From Burkholderia territorii (GTDB lineage: Bacteria > Pseudomonadota > Gammaproteobacteria > Burkholderiales > Burkholderiaceae), in the NCBI RefSeq assembly GCF_902833055.1, contig NZ_CADFEJ010000017.1, positions 1-64,000 of the forward strand: a stretch of DNA of 64,000 nt, written 5' to 3'. The translations under genes were made by a program, and so were the position numbers. Numbering within the stretch: position 1 is the first letter of the stretch; each line of letters opens with the position of its first letter. The notes under the pieces were generated by a model that saw nothing but the letters and a program-made list of their open reading frames with translations, searched no databases and was not told where the DNA came from. Below are positions 54,625 through 63,492 of this stretch, one piece after another.

Positions 54625-55470
54625 TTGATTGCCGTCGCACTCGTCGTCTATTTCGCCCTCGCCGTCGCGGTTGCGGCACTGTTGCTTTTACCGGGTATCC
54701 GGGCGACGGTTTTCGAATCCGTCGCCCAGTTTCACGGCCGCCTGACGCGCCGTGCGAGCGATCGCGCCGCACGCACGCGAAGTCAAATTGTTAAATCGGC
54801 AAGCGTTACGCGCGGCGCATTAAGCGATGTGCAAAATTTACTGATTCGGCGGCGCTTGATGATTATGGTATCGGCAGGTATTCTTGCGACGCCGCCATTG
54901 GTGGCCATTGCGTTACGCGGTCGGCAATTGTTTCAGTACGACGACACGGCGCGCGTGCCGGACGAGAAGATCGCCGCGCTGTTGCAGGGCGAACAACTCG
55001 TGCCGCCCCCGCCGTTGCCGCCGGAAGTCTTTGCCACGAAGGAAGTCGAACAGGTGCGGCCGGCACTGAAGGATGCGAGCCGCGACTGGAATCTGCTGGA
55101 TCCCGATTTCCGCACGCGTTTGCTGCTGGTCTACAAGATCATGCACGAACAATATGGTTACGAAATGGCGCTGCTGGAAGGTTATCGGAGCCCGGAACGT
55201 CAGAACCGGCTCGCGCAAATGGGCACCAACGTGACCAATGCGGCGGCCTTCCAGAGTTATCACCAGTTCGGGCTCGCGGCCGACAACGCATTTCTGCGCG
55301 ATGGCAAGCTGGTCATTTCCGAGAAAGATCCCTGGGCGATGCGCGGCTACCAGTTGTACGGACAGGTTGCCGAGCAGGTCGGCCTGACCTGGGGAGGCCG
55401 ATGGAAAATGATGGACCTCGGACACGTGGAATACCATAAACCCGGTTTTAAACTGGGACGCGGCAGCTAG
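54625..55470 (+). CDS. tagX: M15 family peptidase, TagX-like T6SS accessory peptidoglycan hydrolase
   Basis: A 281-residue protein starting with TTG at 54625. Two membrane segments are visible (about 2-24 and 77-97), then a VanY-type M15 peptidase domain with the zinc motif SYHQFGLAAD (H213, D220) and the GHVEY motif (E269 catalytic, H267 ligand). TagX of Acinetobacter is an M15 L,D-endopeptidase needed for T6SS assembly through peptidoglycan; the layout, membrane segments and position before tssM match, but the identification is inference. A GGGGA stretch upstream may serve as ribosome binding site. Confidence 0.75.
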   Translation: MIAVALVVYFALAVAVAALLLLPGIRATVFESVAQFHGRLTRRASDRAARTRSQIVKSASVTRGALSDVQNLLIRRRLMIMVSAGILATPPLVAIALRGRQLFQYDDTARVPDEKIAALLQGEQLVPPPPLPPEVFATKEVEQVRPALKDASRDWNLLDPDFRTRLLLVYKIMHEQYGYEMALLEGYRSPERQNRLAQMGTNVTNAAAFQSYHQFGLAADNAFLRDGKLVISEKDPWAMRGYQLYGQVAEQVGLTWGGRWKMMDLGHVEYHKPGFKLGRGS

Positions 55471-55771
55471 TCAGGGCTGCCGGACAAGAAATAATGAGGG
55501 CGGCATGGGGCTTTTTAATCACCCGGCAGGAAACGATTTGGGCGGCGCAATCGATCGGGCATTCCGTTGCGCGATTTTTTCAGGCCGCCGCTTCCGTTTA
55601 AATTCTCACAGCGTCCTTTCATTATTGCGCGCGCCTTCTCCGATGCCGCGGGCGCACTGATGCCAGCCCCCTTCATCCCGTTTGACAGCATGGCGACACA
55701 TCGCGGCGCCACGCTTGCCGCTCGGCGCGCCTGCGTCGCCTCACCGAATCGCACCGGAACCTGAACGTCCT
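55471..55771. other. Gene-free 301-base stretch between tagX and tssM
   Basis: No coding frame is credible. A consensus -35 TTGACA occurs at 55682-55687 without a matching -10. The gap suggests tssM may have its own transcript start. Confidence 0.4.
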
Positions 55772-58700
55772 ATGCAACGCATCCTCAACGTGCTGACTCA
55801 TCCGCGTACGCTCTCGATCGTCGGGATCGTCGCGCTAGCGGCGATTCTCTTCATCGTCGCCGACATGCTGCAGCTGCCGCTCCTGTGGGCGGCAGTCGCC
55901 TTCGCGGCGATCCTCGTGCTGTGGCTCGGCGTCGCGCTGGTGCGCCGCTGGCGCGTGAAGCGCGCGAACCAGCAGCTCGGCCAGGTGCTCGAAGAGCAGG
56001 CGGAAACCGGCAAGATCGCCGCGCCGGCCGCGGCCGCGCTGGCCCCCGACACGAAGACCGCCGACCTCGACGTGCTGCGCACGCGCCTGTCCGACGCGGT
56101 CAAGACGATCAAGACGTCGAAGATCGGGCAGGTGTCGGGCGGCTCCGCGCTGTACGAGCTGCCGTGGTACATCGTGATCGGCAACCCGGCCGCTGGCAAG
56201 AGCAGCGCGGTGCTGAACTCCGGCCTGCAGTTTCCGTTCGCGGACAAGAACAGCGCCGTGATCCACGGCATCGGCGGCACGCGCAACTGCGACTGGTTCT
56301 TCACGACCGAAGGGATCCTGCTCGACACCGCGGGCCGATACTCGGTGCACGAGGAAGACCGCAGCGAATGGCTCGGCTTTCTCGGCCTGCTGAAGCGCTA
56401 CCGCCCGAAGGCGCCGATCAACGGCATCATCGTGACCGCGAGCATCGCCGAACTCACCGGCAACCGCCCCGAATTCGCGATCAACCTCGCGAAAAACCTC
56501 CGCCAGCGCGTTCAGGAGCTGACGGAAAAGCTCGAGGTGTTCGCGCCGGTCTACGTGATGTTCACGAAGGCCGACCTGATCACCGGCTTCACCGAATTCT
56601 TCAGCAGCAGCGACAAGCACGAATACGACCGCGTGTGGGGCGCCACCCTGCCCTACGAGCCCGACGACAAGCGCGACGTCGTCGCGCAGTTCGACACGCA
56701 CTTCGAGGAGCTGTACGAAGGGCTGAAGGAAATCAGCGTCGCGCAGCTGTCGCTGTCGCGCGGCAACCAGCTGTCGCCGGGCCAACTGAGCTTCCCGCTC
56801 GAATTCTCGACGATCAAGCCGTCGCTGCGCGCGTTCCTCGCGACGCTGTTCGAGAACAACCCGTTCCAGTACAAGCCGATCTTCCGCGGCTTCTACTTCA
56901 CCAGCGCGCTGCAGGAAGGCGAAACCAACAGCGCCGCCGCGCAACGCATCGCGCAGCGCTTCGGCCTCGACGCGACCGCGCTGCCGAAGCCGCACAGCGC
57001 GTTCTCGAAGAACGGCTTCTTCCTGCGCGACCTGTTCTCCAAGGTGATCTTCGCGGACCGCCAGACCGTGCGCCAGTTCGCGAGCCCGACCAAGACGCGG
57101 TTGCGCTACGCGACCTTCTTCGGCTTCGTCGCGGCGCTCGCGCTCGCGCTCGGCGGCTGGACCTGGTCGACGATCGGCAACCAGCAGCTCGTCGCGAACG
57201 TGCAGGCCGACCTCGACAACGTCACGCGCCTGCAGCAGGGCCGCAACGATCTGCAGTCGCGCCTGCAGGCGATGGACATCCTCGAGGACCGCATCGAGCA
57301 GCTCGAACAGTTCCGCCGCGACAAGCCGATGTCGGTGTCGCTCGGCCTGTACCAGGGCGACCGGCTCGAACAGCACCTGCTGACCGAGTACTACAACGGC
57401 GTGCGCCAGATCCTGCTGGCGCCGGTCTCGCAGAACCTCGCGTCGTTCATGAAGGACGTGAACGCGCATCCCGAACAGCTCGTGCCGATGACGCGCCCGC
57501 CCGAATCGGGCGCCGTGCAGGGCGGCGCGATTCCCGTGTCGACGAACCCGTCGGGCGCCACGCCGCTCGCCGGCGCCGCCCAAGGCGCATCCGCCGCGCC
57601 GGCCGCCGCGCCGCAGCAGCCGGCGGCACCGCAGGGCGGGCTGTACAGCGACGCATCGCCGACCAACGTGCAGGACGCGTACAACGCGCTGAAGACCTAC
57701 CTGATGCTGTCCGACAAGCGTCACGTCGAACAGGCGCACCTGACCGACCAGCTGGCCCGCTTCTGGCGCGGCTGGCTCGAGACGAATCGCGGCAACATGC
57801 CGCGCGACGAGATGATCAAGAGCGCCGAGCGCATGATCTCGTTCTACCTCGCGCGCGTGAACGATGACGACTGGCCGATGATCGACGCGAACCTCGCGCT
57901 CGTCGACCAGACCCGCGAGAACCTGCGCCGCGTCGTGCGCGGCATGCCGGCTCGTCAGCGCGTCTACGAAGAAATCAAGGCGCGCGCGTCGACCCGCTTC
58001 GCGCCGATGACCATCGCTCGCATCGTCGGCGACGGCAACCAGGGGCTGGTCGCCGGCAGCTATGCGATTCCGGGCACCTTCACGCGCGAAGCGTGGTTCG
58101 ACTACGTGCAGCCGGCGATCCGCGACGCGGCGACCAAGGAGCTGCAGGCGAAGGACTGGGTGCTCAACACCTCGACGCAGGACGACCTGACGCTGGAAGG
58201 CAGCCCCGAACAGATCCAGAAGACGCTCGTCGGGATGTACAAGACCGAGTACGCGCAGCACTGGCAGAAGTTCATGCAGGGCATCGCGGTGCAGGGCTTC
58301 ACGAGTTTCGGGCAGGCCGTCGACGGGATGAACCGCCTGGGCGACCCGCAGGATTCGCCGATCCGCAAGATTCTCGAGACCGCGTACGACCAGACCTCGT
58401 GGGACAACCCGTCGCTGGCGAATGTCACGATCAAGAAGGCGCAGACCGGCGTCGTGAACTGGGTCAAGCAACTGTTCACGCGCTCGCAGGCCGGCCAGAT
58501 GGCGGCGGCGAACATCGACATCAACGGCAATCCGGCCGAGGTGCCGATGGGTCCGATCGGCCAGGAGTTCATTGGGCTCGCGCGGATCGTCGCGACGCAC
58601 GACGGCACGTCGATGCTCAAGGGCTACATGGATTCGCTGTCGAAGGTCCGCACGCGCTTCAACGTGATCAAGAACCAGGGCGACCCCGGCCCCGGCGCGC

Positions 58701-59731
58701 GCCAGCTGATGCAGCAGACGCTCGATGGCAACGGCTCGGAACTGGCCGATTCGCTGAAGTTCGTCGACGAGCAGATGCTGACCGGCCTGACCGACTCGCA
58801 ACGCAAGTCGCTGCGCCCGCTGCTGGTGCGTCCGCTGATGCAGGCGTTCTCGGTGGTGATCCAGCCGGCCAGCGCCGAAGTCAACAAGGTGTGGAACGCG
58901 CAGGTCTACCAGCCGTTCCAGAACTCGCTCGCGACCAAGTATCCGTTCGCGGCGAACGCGAAGGTCGAGGCCGGCGCCGGTGAAATCGCGCAGGTGTTCG
59001 GGCCGGACGGCGCGATCGCGAAGTTCGTCGGCACGACGCTGGGGCCGCTCGCGGTGCGCCGCGGCGACACGCTCGCGGCCCGCACGTGGGGCGACATGGG
59101 CATCGGCCTCACGCCGGACTTCACGAACGGCTTCGCGCGCTGGGTCGCGCCGCTTTCCGGCGGCGCCGCAGGCGGCGCGGCCGCCGCGGCCGAACCGCAG
59201 ACCGTGTTCCAGATCCTGCCGCAGCCGAGCACGGGCACGACGGAATACACGATCGCGATCGACGGGCAGCAGCTGCGCTACCGCAACACGCCGCCGCAGT
59301 GGACCAACTTCGTGTGGCCGAACCCGCAAGGGTCGCCGGGCGCGACGCTGTCCGCGACGACCTTCGACGGCCGCACCGTGCAGCTCGTCAACGAGCCCGG
59401 CCGCTACGGTCTCGAGAAGCTGATCAACTCGGCGCAGCGCAAGCGCCGCCCGGACGGCACCTTCGACCTCACGTGGGCGCAAGGCAGCGTCAACGTGTCG
59501 GTGACGATGCGCATCATCAGCACGTCGCAGCCGACCAGCGGCGGCGGCGACCAGCCGCAGCAGCAAAGCCTGCGCGGCCTGCAGCTGCCGTCGTCGGTTG
59601 CCGACGCGAGCGCGGGCGCCGCGCAGAACGCGACGCAGGCCGCCAACGGCGCGCCGGCCGCGGCACCGGCACCGGCACCGGCACCGGCCGTCGCGGCCGC
59701 CGCCGCAACGAATGCACAGGGGGCGCAATGA
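55772..59731 (+). CDS. tssM: Type VI secretion system membrane protein TssM (IcmF)
   Basis: The 1319-residue inner-membrane component of the T6SS TssJLM complex. Two N-terminal membrane helices (about 12-32 and 38-57), a cytoplasmic P-loop domain with Walker A GNPAAGKSS at 137-145, and a third membrane helix near 455-475 (ATFFGFVAALALALGGWTW) precede a large periplasmic part. The last 60 residues are an Ala/Pro/Gln tail with an alternating Pro-Ala run encoded by a hexamer repeat near 59663-59690. The start is at 55772 (MQRILNVLTHP). Its stop overlaps the tagF start (ATGA). Confidence 0.96.
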   Translation: MQRILNVLTHPRTLSIVGIVALAAILFIVADMLQLPLLWAAVAFAAILVLWLGVALVRRWRVKRANQQLGQVLEEQAETGKIAAPAAAALAPDTKTADLDVLRTRLSDAVKTIKTSKIGQVSGGSALYELPWYIVIGNPAAGKSSAVLNSGLQFPFADKNSAVIHGIGGTRNCDWFFTTEGILLDTAGRYSVHEEDRSEWLGFLGLLKRYRPKAPINGIIVTASIAELTGNRPEFAINLAKNLRQRVQELTEKLEVFAPVYVMFTKADLITGFTEFFSSSDKHEYDRVWGATLPYEPDDKRDVVAQFDTHFEELYEGLKEISVAQLSLSRGNQLSPGQLSFPLEFSTIKPSLRAFLATLFENNPFQYKPIFRGFYFTSALQEGETNSAAAQRIAQRFGLDATALPKPHSAFSKNGFFLRDLFSKVIFADRQTVRQFASPTKTRLRYATFFGFVAALALALGGWTWSTIGNQQLVANVQADLDNVTRLQQGRNDLQSRLQAMDILEDRIEQLEQFRRDKPMSVSLGLYQGDRLEQHLLTEYYNGVRQILLAPVSQNLASFMKDVNAHPEQLVPMTRPPESGAVQGGAIPVSTNPSGATPLAGAAQGASAAPAAAPQQPAAPQGGLYSDASPTNVQDAYNALKTYLMLSDKRHVEQAHLTDQLARFWRGWLETNRGNMPRDEMIKSAERMISFYLARVNDDDWPMIDANLALVDQTRENLRRVVRGMPARQRVYEEIKARASTRFAPMTIARIVGDGNQGLVAGSYAIPGTFTREAWFDYVQPAIRDAATKELQAKDWVLNTSTQDDLTLEGSPEQIQKTLVGMYKTEYAQHWQKFMQGIAVQGFTSFGQAVDGMNRLGDPQDSPIRKILETAYDQTSWDNPSLANVTIKKAQTGVVNWVKQLFTRSQAGQMAAANIDINGNPAEVPMGPIGQEFIGLARIVATHDGTSMLKGYMDSLSKVRTRFNVIKNQGDPGPGARQLMQQTLDGNGSELADSLKFVDEQMLTGLTDSQRKSLRPLLVRPLMQAFSVVIQPASAEVNKVWNAQVYQPFQNSLATKYPFAANAKVEAGAGEIAQVFGPDGAIAKFVGTTLGPLAVRRGDTLAARTWGDMGIGLTPDFTNGFARWVAPLSGGAAGGAAAAAEPQTVFQILPQPSTGTTEYTIAIDGQQLRYRNTPPQWTNFVWPNPQGSPGATLSATTFDGRTVQLVNEPGRYGLEKLINSAQRKRRPDGTFDLTWAQGSVNVSVTMRIISTSQPTSGGGDQPQQQSLRGLQLPSSVADASAGAAQNATQAANGAPAAAPAPAPAPAVAAAAATNAQGAQ

Positions 59732-60717
59732 CGCAAACCGTTCAGGCGCAGATCGCCTACTTCGGCAAGATTCCGTCGCGCGGCGACTTCGTGAAGAGCC
59801 CGCACAACCCGCAGCTGCTGCAGACGCTCGATCGCTGGATCGCGCAGGCGCTCGAGCTGCTCGCGGAGGATCCGCGCTGGAAGATCGTCTACGAGGATGC
59901 GAAGCCGATGCATTTCGCGTTCCTCGGCTCGCGCAGCAAGCTCGCGATCGCGGGCCACATGGTCGCGAGCCACGACGTGTCGATGCGCCGCTTCCCGTTC
60001 CTCGGCGCGACCGCGCTCGAGGTCGACCGGCCGCTCGCATTCCTCGCGCGCAGCCCGCTCGCGTTCGCGCGGCTGTGGTCGCGCGTGGCCGCGCAGATGC
60101 CGCCGCTGCTCGCGAAGGAGGAGCCGCCCGGCGCGCTGCAGGCGCTCGGCGACACGCAGGTGCCGATCGACATCGGCGGCCCGGGCACGTCGCATGACGG
60201 CACCTTCAACGACTTCGTCGAACACCAGTCGCTGTACGGCCTTCAGCAGATGCTGCTCGAAAGCGGCCATCCGGTCCGGCTGCGCGGCGCGATGCTCGCG
60301 CTCGGCTCGCTGTTGCGGCCCGTGATGCAAAGCGGCTCGTCGCACATCGAGCGCGGCCTGACGCTGCCGCTGCCGGTCGACCCGTTCTATCGCAGCCTCG
60401 TCGCCGCGTTCTGGCTCGAGCTGATCGCGCCGTTCGTCGCGCAGGCCGACTTCGAGCTCGCGATCTTCATCGGCACGATCGCCGAGCGCGAACGGCTGAT
60501 CATCGGCTTCAACGGCGCGTCGTCGAAGACGCTGCTGAGCGTCGTCGACCCGCAAACCTACGCCGCCCACAACATCGACATCGACGATCCCGAATGGATC
60601 GACGCCCATGCGCAAAACGATCAACGGATCAGCAAGCTCGTCAGCTATCTCGACCAACCGCAACTCTCGCTGCGCGTCGCCATCGACGCGTTCCGCGAAG
60701 CGTTCATCGGAGGCTGA
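59728..60717 (+). CDS. tagF: T6SS-associated protein TagF
   Basis: A 329-residue protein of the TagF (DUF2094) family. The family opening is AQIAYFGKIPSRGDFVKSPHN, then LDRWIAQALELL. TagF acts as a post-translational repressor of T6SS in several species. It stands alone here, without the fused PppA phosphatase domain found in some bacteria. It overlaps tssM by four bases and is followed four bases later by the OmpA-like gene, so the three are one operon. Confidence 0.93.
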   Translation: MTQTVQAQIAYFGKIPSRGDFVKSPHNPQLLQTLDRWIAQALELLAEDPRWKIVYEDAKPMHFAFLGSRSKLAIAGHMVASHDVSMRRFPFLGATALEVDRPLAFLARSPLAFARLWSRVAAQMPPLLAKEEPPGALQALGDTQVPIDIGGPGTSHDGTFNDFVEHQSLYGLQQMLLESGHPVRLRGAMLALGSLLRPVMQSGSSHIERGLTLPLPVDPFYRSLVAAFWLELIAPFVAQADFELAIFIGTIAERERLIIGFNGASSKTLLSVVDPQTYAAHNIDIDDPEWIDAHAQNDQRISKLVSYLDQPQLSLRVAIDAFREAFIGG

Positions 60718-60721
60718 CCGG

Positions 60722-61663
60722 ATGCAACGCACGACTCACGCCCGCCTGTCGCCCTTCGTCGTCGCCCTCGCGACCGCCGGCCTCGTCGCCAGCGGCGCGG
60801 CCTGCGCGCAGAACACCGGCGGCGCGACCGTCACGCCCGTCGGCAACGGCACCGTCGCAGCCGCCGCCCTGCCCGCCACGCCGAACGCCGGCGCCGCACC
60901 GGGCACGGCGTCCGGCACGGTGGTGCACGGCACCGCCGGCACGATCACGCCGCCGCCCGCGAACGCGACGCCCGGCCAGGTGGTGGTCGGCGGCAAGGTG
61001 CCCGACGAGGCAACCAAGGCCGCCGTGCTGCAAAAGCTGCGCGACACCTACGGCGCCGCGAACGTGGTCGACCAGATCGAGGTCGGCGACGTCGCGACGC
61101 CGCCGAACTGGAGCGCGAACGTGCAGAAGCTGCTCGGCGCGCAGCTCAAGCAGATCAGCAAGGGCCAGCTGAAGATCAACGGCACGCAGATCGAGATGAA
61201 GGGCGAGGTGCACAACGAGGCGCAGCGCCAGCAGCTCGCGAGCGACATGGCGAACACGCTGAATCCGACCTATACGATCAAGAACGGGCTGCGCGTGTCG
61301 GCGTCCGAGCAGGGGCTGCTCGACCAGACGCTGGCCAATCGCACGATCGAGTTCGAGACGGGCAGCGCGACGCTCACGCCGCAAGGCAAGCAGATTCTCG
61401 ACCAGATGGCGGCCGCGCTGTCGAAGATGCAGAACCGCACGGTCGACATCATCGGCCACACCGACAACTCGGGAAACCGGACGTCGAACATCGCGCTGAG
61501 CCAGGCGCGCGCGGATGCGGTGAAGGGTTATCTGATCACGAAGAGCATCCCGCCGCAGCAGATGACGACGACAGGGGTCGGGCCGGATCAGCCGATCGCG
61601 CCGAACGATACGGCGGAGGGGCGGGCGAGGAATCGAAGGATCGAGTTCAGGGTGGGGCAGTGA
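60722..61663 (+). CDS. BON-OmpA domain protein, T6SS-linked
   Basis: A 313-residue exported protein. The signal peptide cleaves near ACAQ (residue 29); an Ala/Pro/Thr-rich linker follows, then a BON-like region (about 80-200, KVPDEATKAAVLQKL and QIEMKGEVHNEAQRQQLA) and an OmpA C-terminal peptidoglycan-binding domain (about 210-313, IEFETGSATLTPQGK, IIGHTDNSGN, NRRIEFRVGQ). OmpA domains near tssM usually anchor the T6SS membrane complex to peptidoglycan. The BON plus OmpA pairing resembles mycobacterial OmpATb. It closes the rightward T6SS operon in this window. Confidence 0.85.
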   Translation: MQRTTHARLSPFVVALATAGLVASGAACAQNTGGATVTPVGNGTVAAAALPATPNAGAAPGTASGTVVHGTAGTITPPPANATPGQVVVGGKVPDEATKAAVLQKLRDTYGAANVVDQIEVGDVATPPNWSANVQKLLGAQLKQISKGQLKINGTQIEMKGEVHNEAQRQQLASDMANTLNPTYTIKNGLRVSASEQGLLDQTLANRTIEFETGSATLTPQGKQILDQMAAALSKMQNRTVDIIGHTDNSGNRTSNIALSQARADAVKGYLITKSIPPQQMTTTGVGPDQPIAPNDTAEGRARNRRIEFRVGQ

Positions 61664-61825
61664 CCGAAGTGGCGACCCGTGTACACGGGTCGCCGGCCGA
61701 TTCCGGCACGAAGCAAGAAGCGATCTGACTTTCTGGCGGCAAGGGCTGCCAGATTGTGGCCTACGTCGCTCGTTGCAGATGATACGTTCGACATCGCGCG
61801 ACATTCGCCCGCAGGAAAATGCGGC

Positions 61826-62587
61826 CTATTCGGCCACCAGCACACGCTTGCCGCACTGGTTCTCGATTCGCTTGGGCAAGGCGATCATCAATACGTAATT
61901 GCGTATGAACAAGCTGACGAACAGCAATGCCAGCGGCATGCTCATTACGGCCAAAAACGGCAGCACGCCGTTTGCCCCGAAACCCGACGAAAGCAGGCGA
62001 CCCAGTATCAGGTAAAGCGGCGCCAGCCCGAACACGATATGTCGGCCGAATTTCGGGATGGCGGAAGGCTCCTTGTGATGCCGCTCGAACTCCGTCACTC
62101 CACGCTGGACGTCATAAACGACGAACTCGCCGCGATCGTCGAATACGTTGCCGACAAAGGGCGTTGCCTCGACCGTATGACACACGCTTCGGTACGCCAT
62201 TGCCGCCCAGAAAATGTTCAGCACGATGCCGCCGATCAATCCCGGCCAACGCGCCAACGCCGGCATGGGCGCAAATATGAAGAAGCAGAAGTATCCGAAT
62301 ATGCCGAAAAAGTAGTACGTCGCGAACGTGCCCAGCGACATAACCAGTCCGTAGGCGAACAACTCGTTCGTGCCGCGGTACCTCAAATGGATGCGCAGGA
62401 GTCCCGTACAGCAACCCAATGCAACCAGAACGCCGATCCTCCACGGCCAGGTCGATATCGACAATTCGTCCGTATAGGCTGCGTACGATATCCCTGCGCC
62501 CACCAAGGGCAACGCCATGCACAGCGGCACGGCTTTCCGCACCATCGCCAGTACGTGATCAGGCCGGAGCCGATCAACACCGCTCAT
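61826..62587 (-). CDS. Multi-pass membrane protein, putative T6SS immunity protein (paralogue 2)
   Basis: A 253-residue protein with at least five hydrophobic segments. It shares clear motifs with its neighbour at 62716-63492: FFIFAPMPALARWPGLIGG and a C-terminal block IVFGLAPLYLILGRLLSSGFG, ending in basic, polar residues. The start at 62587 (MSGVDRLRPD) gives the same spacing to the shared motif as in the paralogue; a GTG at 62632 is possible. Membrane immunity proteins against pore-forming toxins are typical of this shape and position. The region is lower in GC than the operon at left. Confidence 0.65.
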   Translation of the reverse strand: MSGVDRLRPDHVLAMVRKAVPLCMALPLVGAGISYAAYTDELSISTWPWRIGVLVALGCCTGLLRIHLRYRGTNELFAYGLVMSLGTFATYYFFGIFGYFCFFIFAPMPALARWPGLIGGIVLNIFWAAMAYRSVCHTVEATPFVGNVFDDRGEFVVYDVQRGVTEFERHHKEPSAIPKFGRHIVFGLAPLYLILGRLLSSGFGANGVLPFLAVMSMPLALLFVSLFIRNYVLMIALPKRIENQCGKRVLVAE

Positions 62588-62715
62588 ACATAAGCGCCGA
62601 CATCGCTGATGTGTCACCCGCGTTCGTATCACATGGTTTGACGTGCTGTTGTTGCATCAGTTAAGGGCCCGCGTTCGTTCCGTCGCGCTGACGGAAGTCA
62701 CCGGCCCGATCCCCA

Positions 62716-63492
62716 CTAGAACGATGCGTCAGGCGCCATCACCACCGGCTTCCGGTATTTTCGCTCCATCGCATTCGGCAACTGGATCATCGTCACTCCG
62801 ACCCTGATCATGACGCCGATCAACCAGAGCGATGCAGGGAATGTGATGGCCGCGACAAAGAACAGCACGCCCCCTGTCCCAAAGTACATCGACAGCAGTC
62901 GGCTGAGTACCAGAAAGAATGGCGCAAGCGCCATGACGATCCAGGAATGCCATTTGACGAACGGACTGCGTTCGGCGTAGGTGGCGTCCAGAATCTCGAA
63001 GAAGTCGTTCCGGCAGACGATCGCACCGTCAAGGACGTCGAAAGCCTTGCCCTCGAAATCCGACTGCTCGATATGGCGCGTCAGCGCGACGTAGGAAAAC
63101 ACCAGCCAGTAGACGCTGAGCCCGCCACCGATCACCAACCCGGCGATCCGGGCAAGAACCGGCATCGGGGCGAAAATGAAGTAGTAAAAGTAAAAGGCGA
63201 TGCCGATCAACGCATAGGCCGACAGCAAGCTGATCAATCGGAGGCATCCATAGACGATGAATTTCTTCGTGCCCCGGCACACGAGCCAGCAAATCACCGG
63301 CGTCGCCACGCATGCCACGGCAATCGCAACACTGATTTGGCCGGGCAGGCTGGAAACGCCGTAATCGAATTTGTAGGCGGTAAACGCGAGTGCAACCGCC
63401 AACGCGTTGAGCAGAATCCCGATCCAGACAGCCTGGGCGACGGCCGGTGACAGCGATTTATCCGCGCCGTGAGCGACGGCCTCGTTCCTCAT
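62716..63492 (-). CDS. Multi-pass membrane protein, putative T6SS immunity protein (paralogue 1)
   Basis: A 258-residue protein with about six hydrophobic segments and a cytoplasmic loop in the middle (about 140-180). Motif FYFYYFIFAPMPVLARIAG and the end block IVMALAPFFLVLSRLLSMYFG match the next gene. Its ATG overlaps the stop of the upstream toxin-like gene by four bases, so it is translationally coupled to it. I infer an immunity function: the pair is toxin then immunity in one transcript. No named family is recognised. Confidence 0.7.
   Translation of the reverse strand: MRNEAVAHGADKSLSPAVAQAVWIGILLNALAVALAFTAYKFDYGVSSLPGQISVAIAVACVATPVICWLVCRGTKKFIVYGCLRLISLLSAYALIGIAFYFYYFIFAPMPVLARIAGLVIGGGLSVYWLVFSYVALTRHIEQSDFEGKAFDVLDGAIVCRNDFFEILDATYAERSPFVKWHSWIVMALAPFFLVLSRLLSMYFGTGGVLFFVAAITFPASLWLIGVMIRVGVTMIQLPNAMERKYRKPVVMAPDASF

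Noticed and set aside
55567..55764. 65-residue frame between tagX and tssM
   Set aside because: No ribosome binding site, no family resemblance, and it runs into the tssM start region.
55835..60040. 1401-residue minus-strand open frame opposite tssM
   Set aside because: It is the mirror of the third-codon-position GC bias of tssM; its composition is Arg/Ala/His-rich with no domain pattern.
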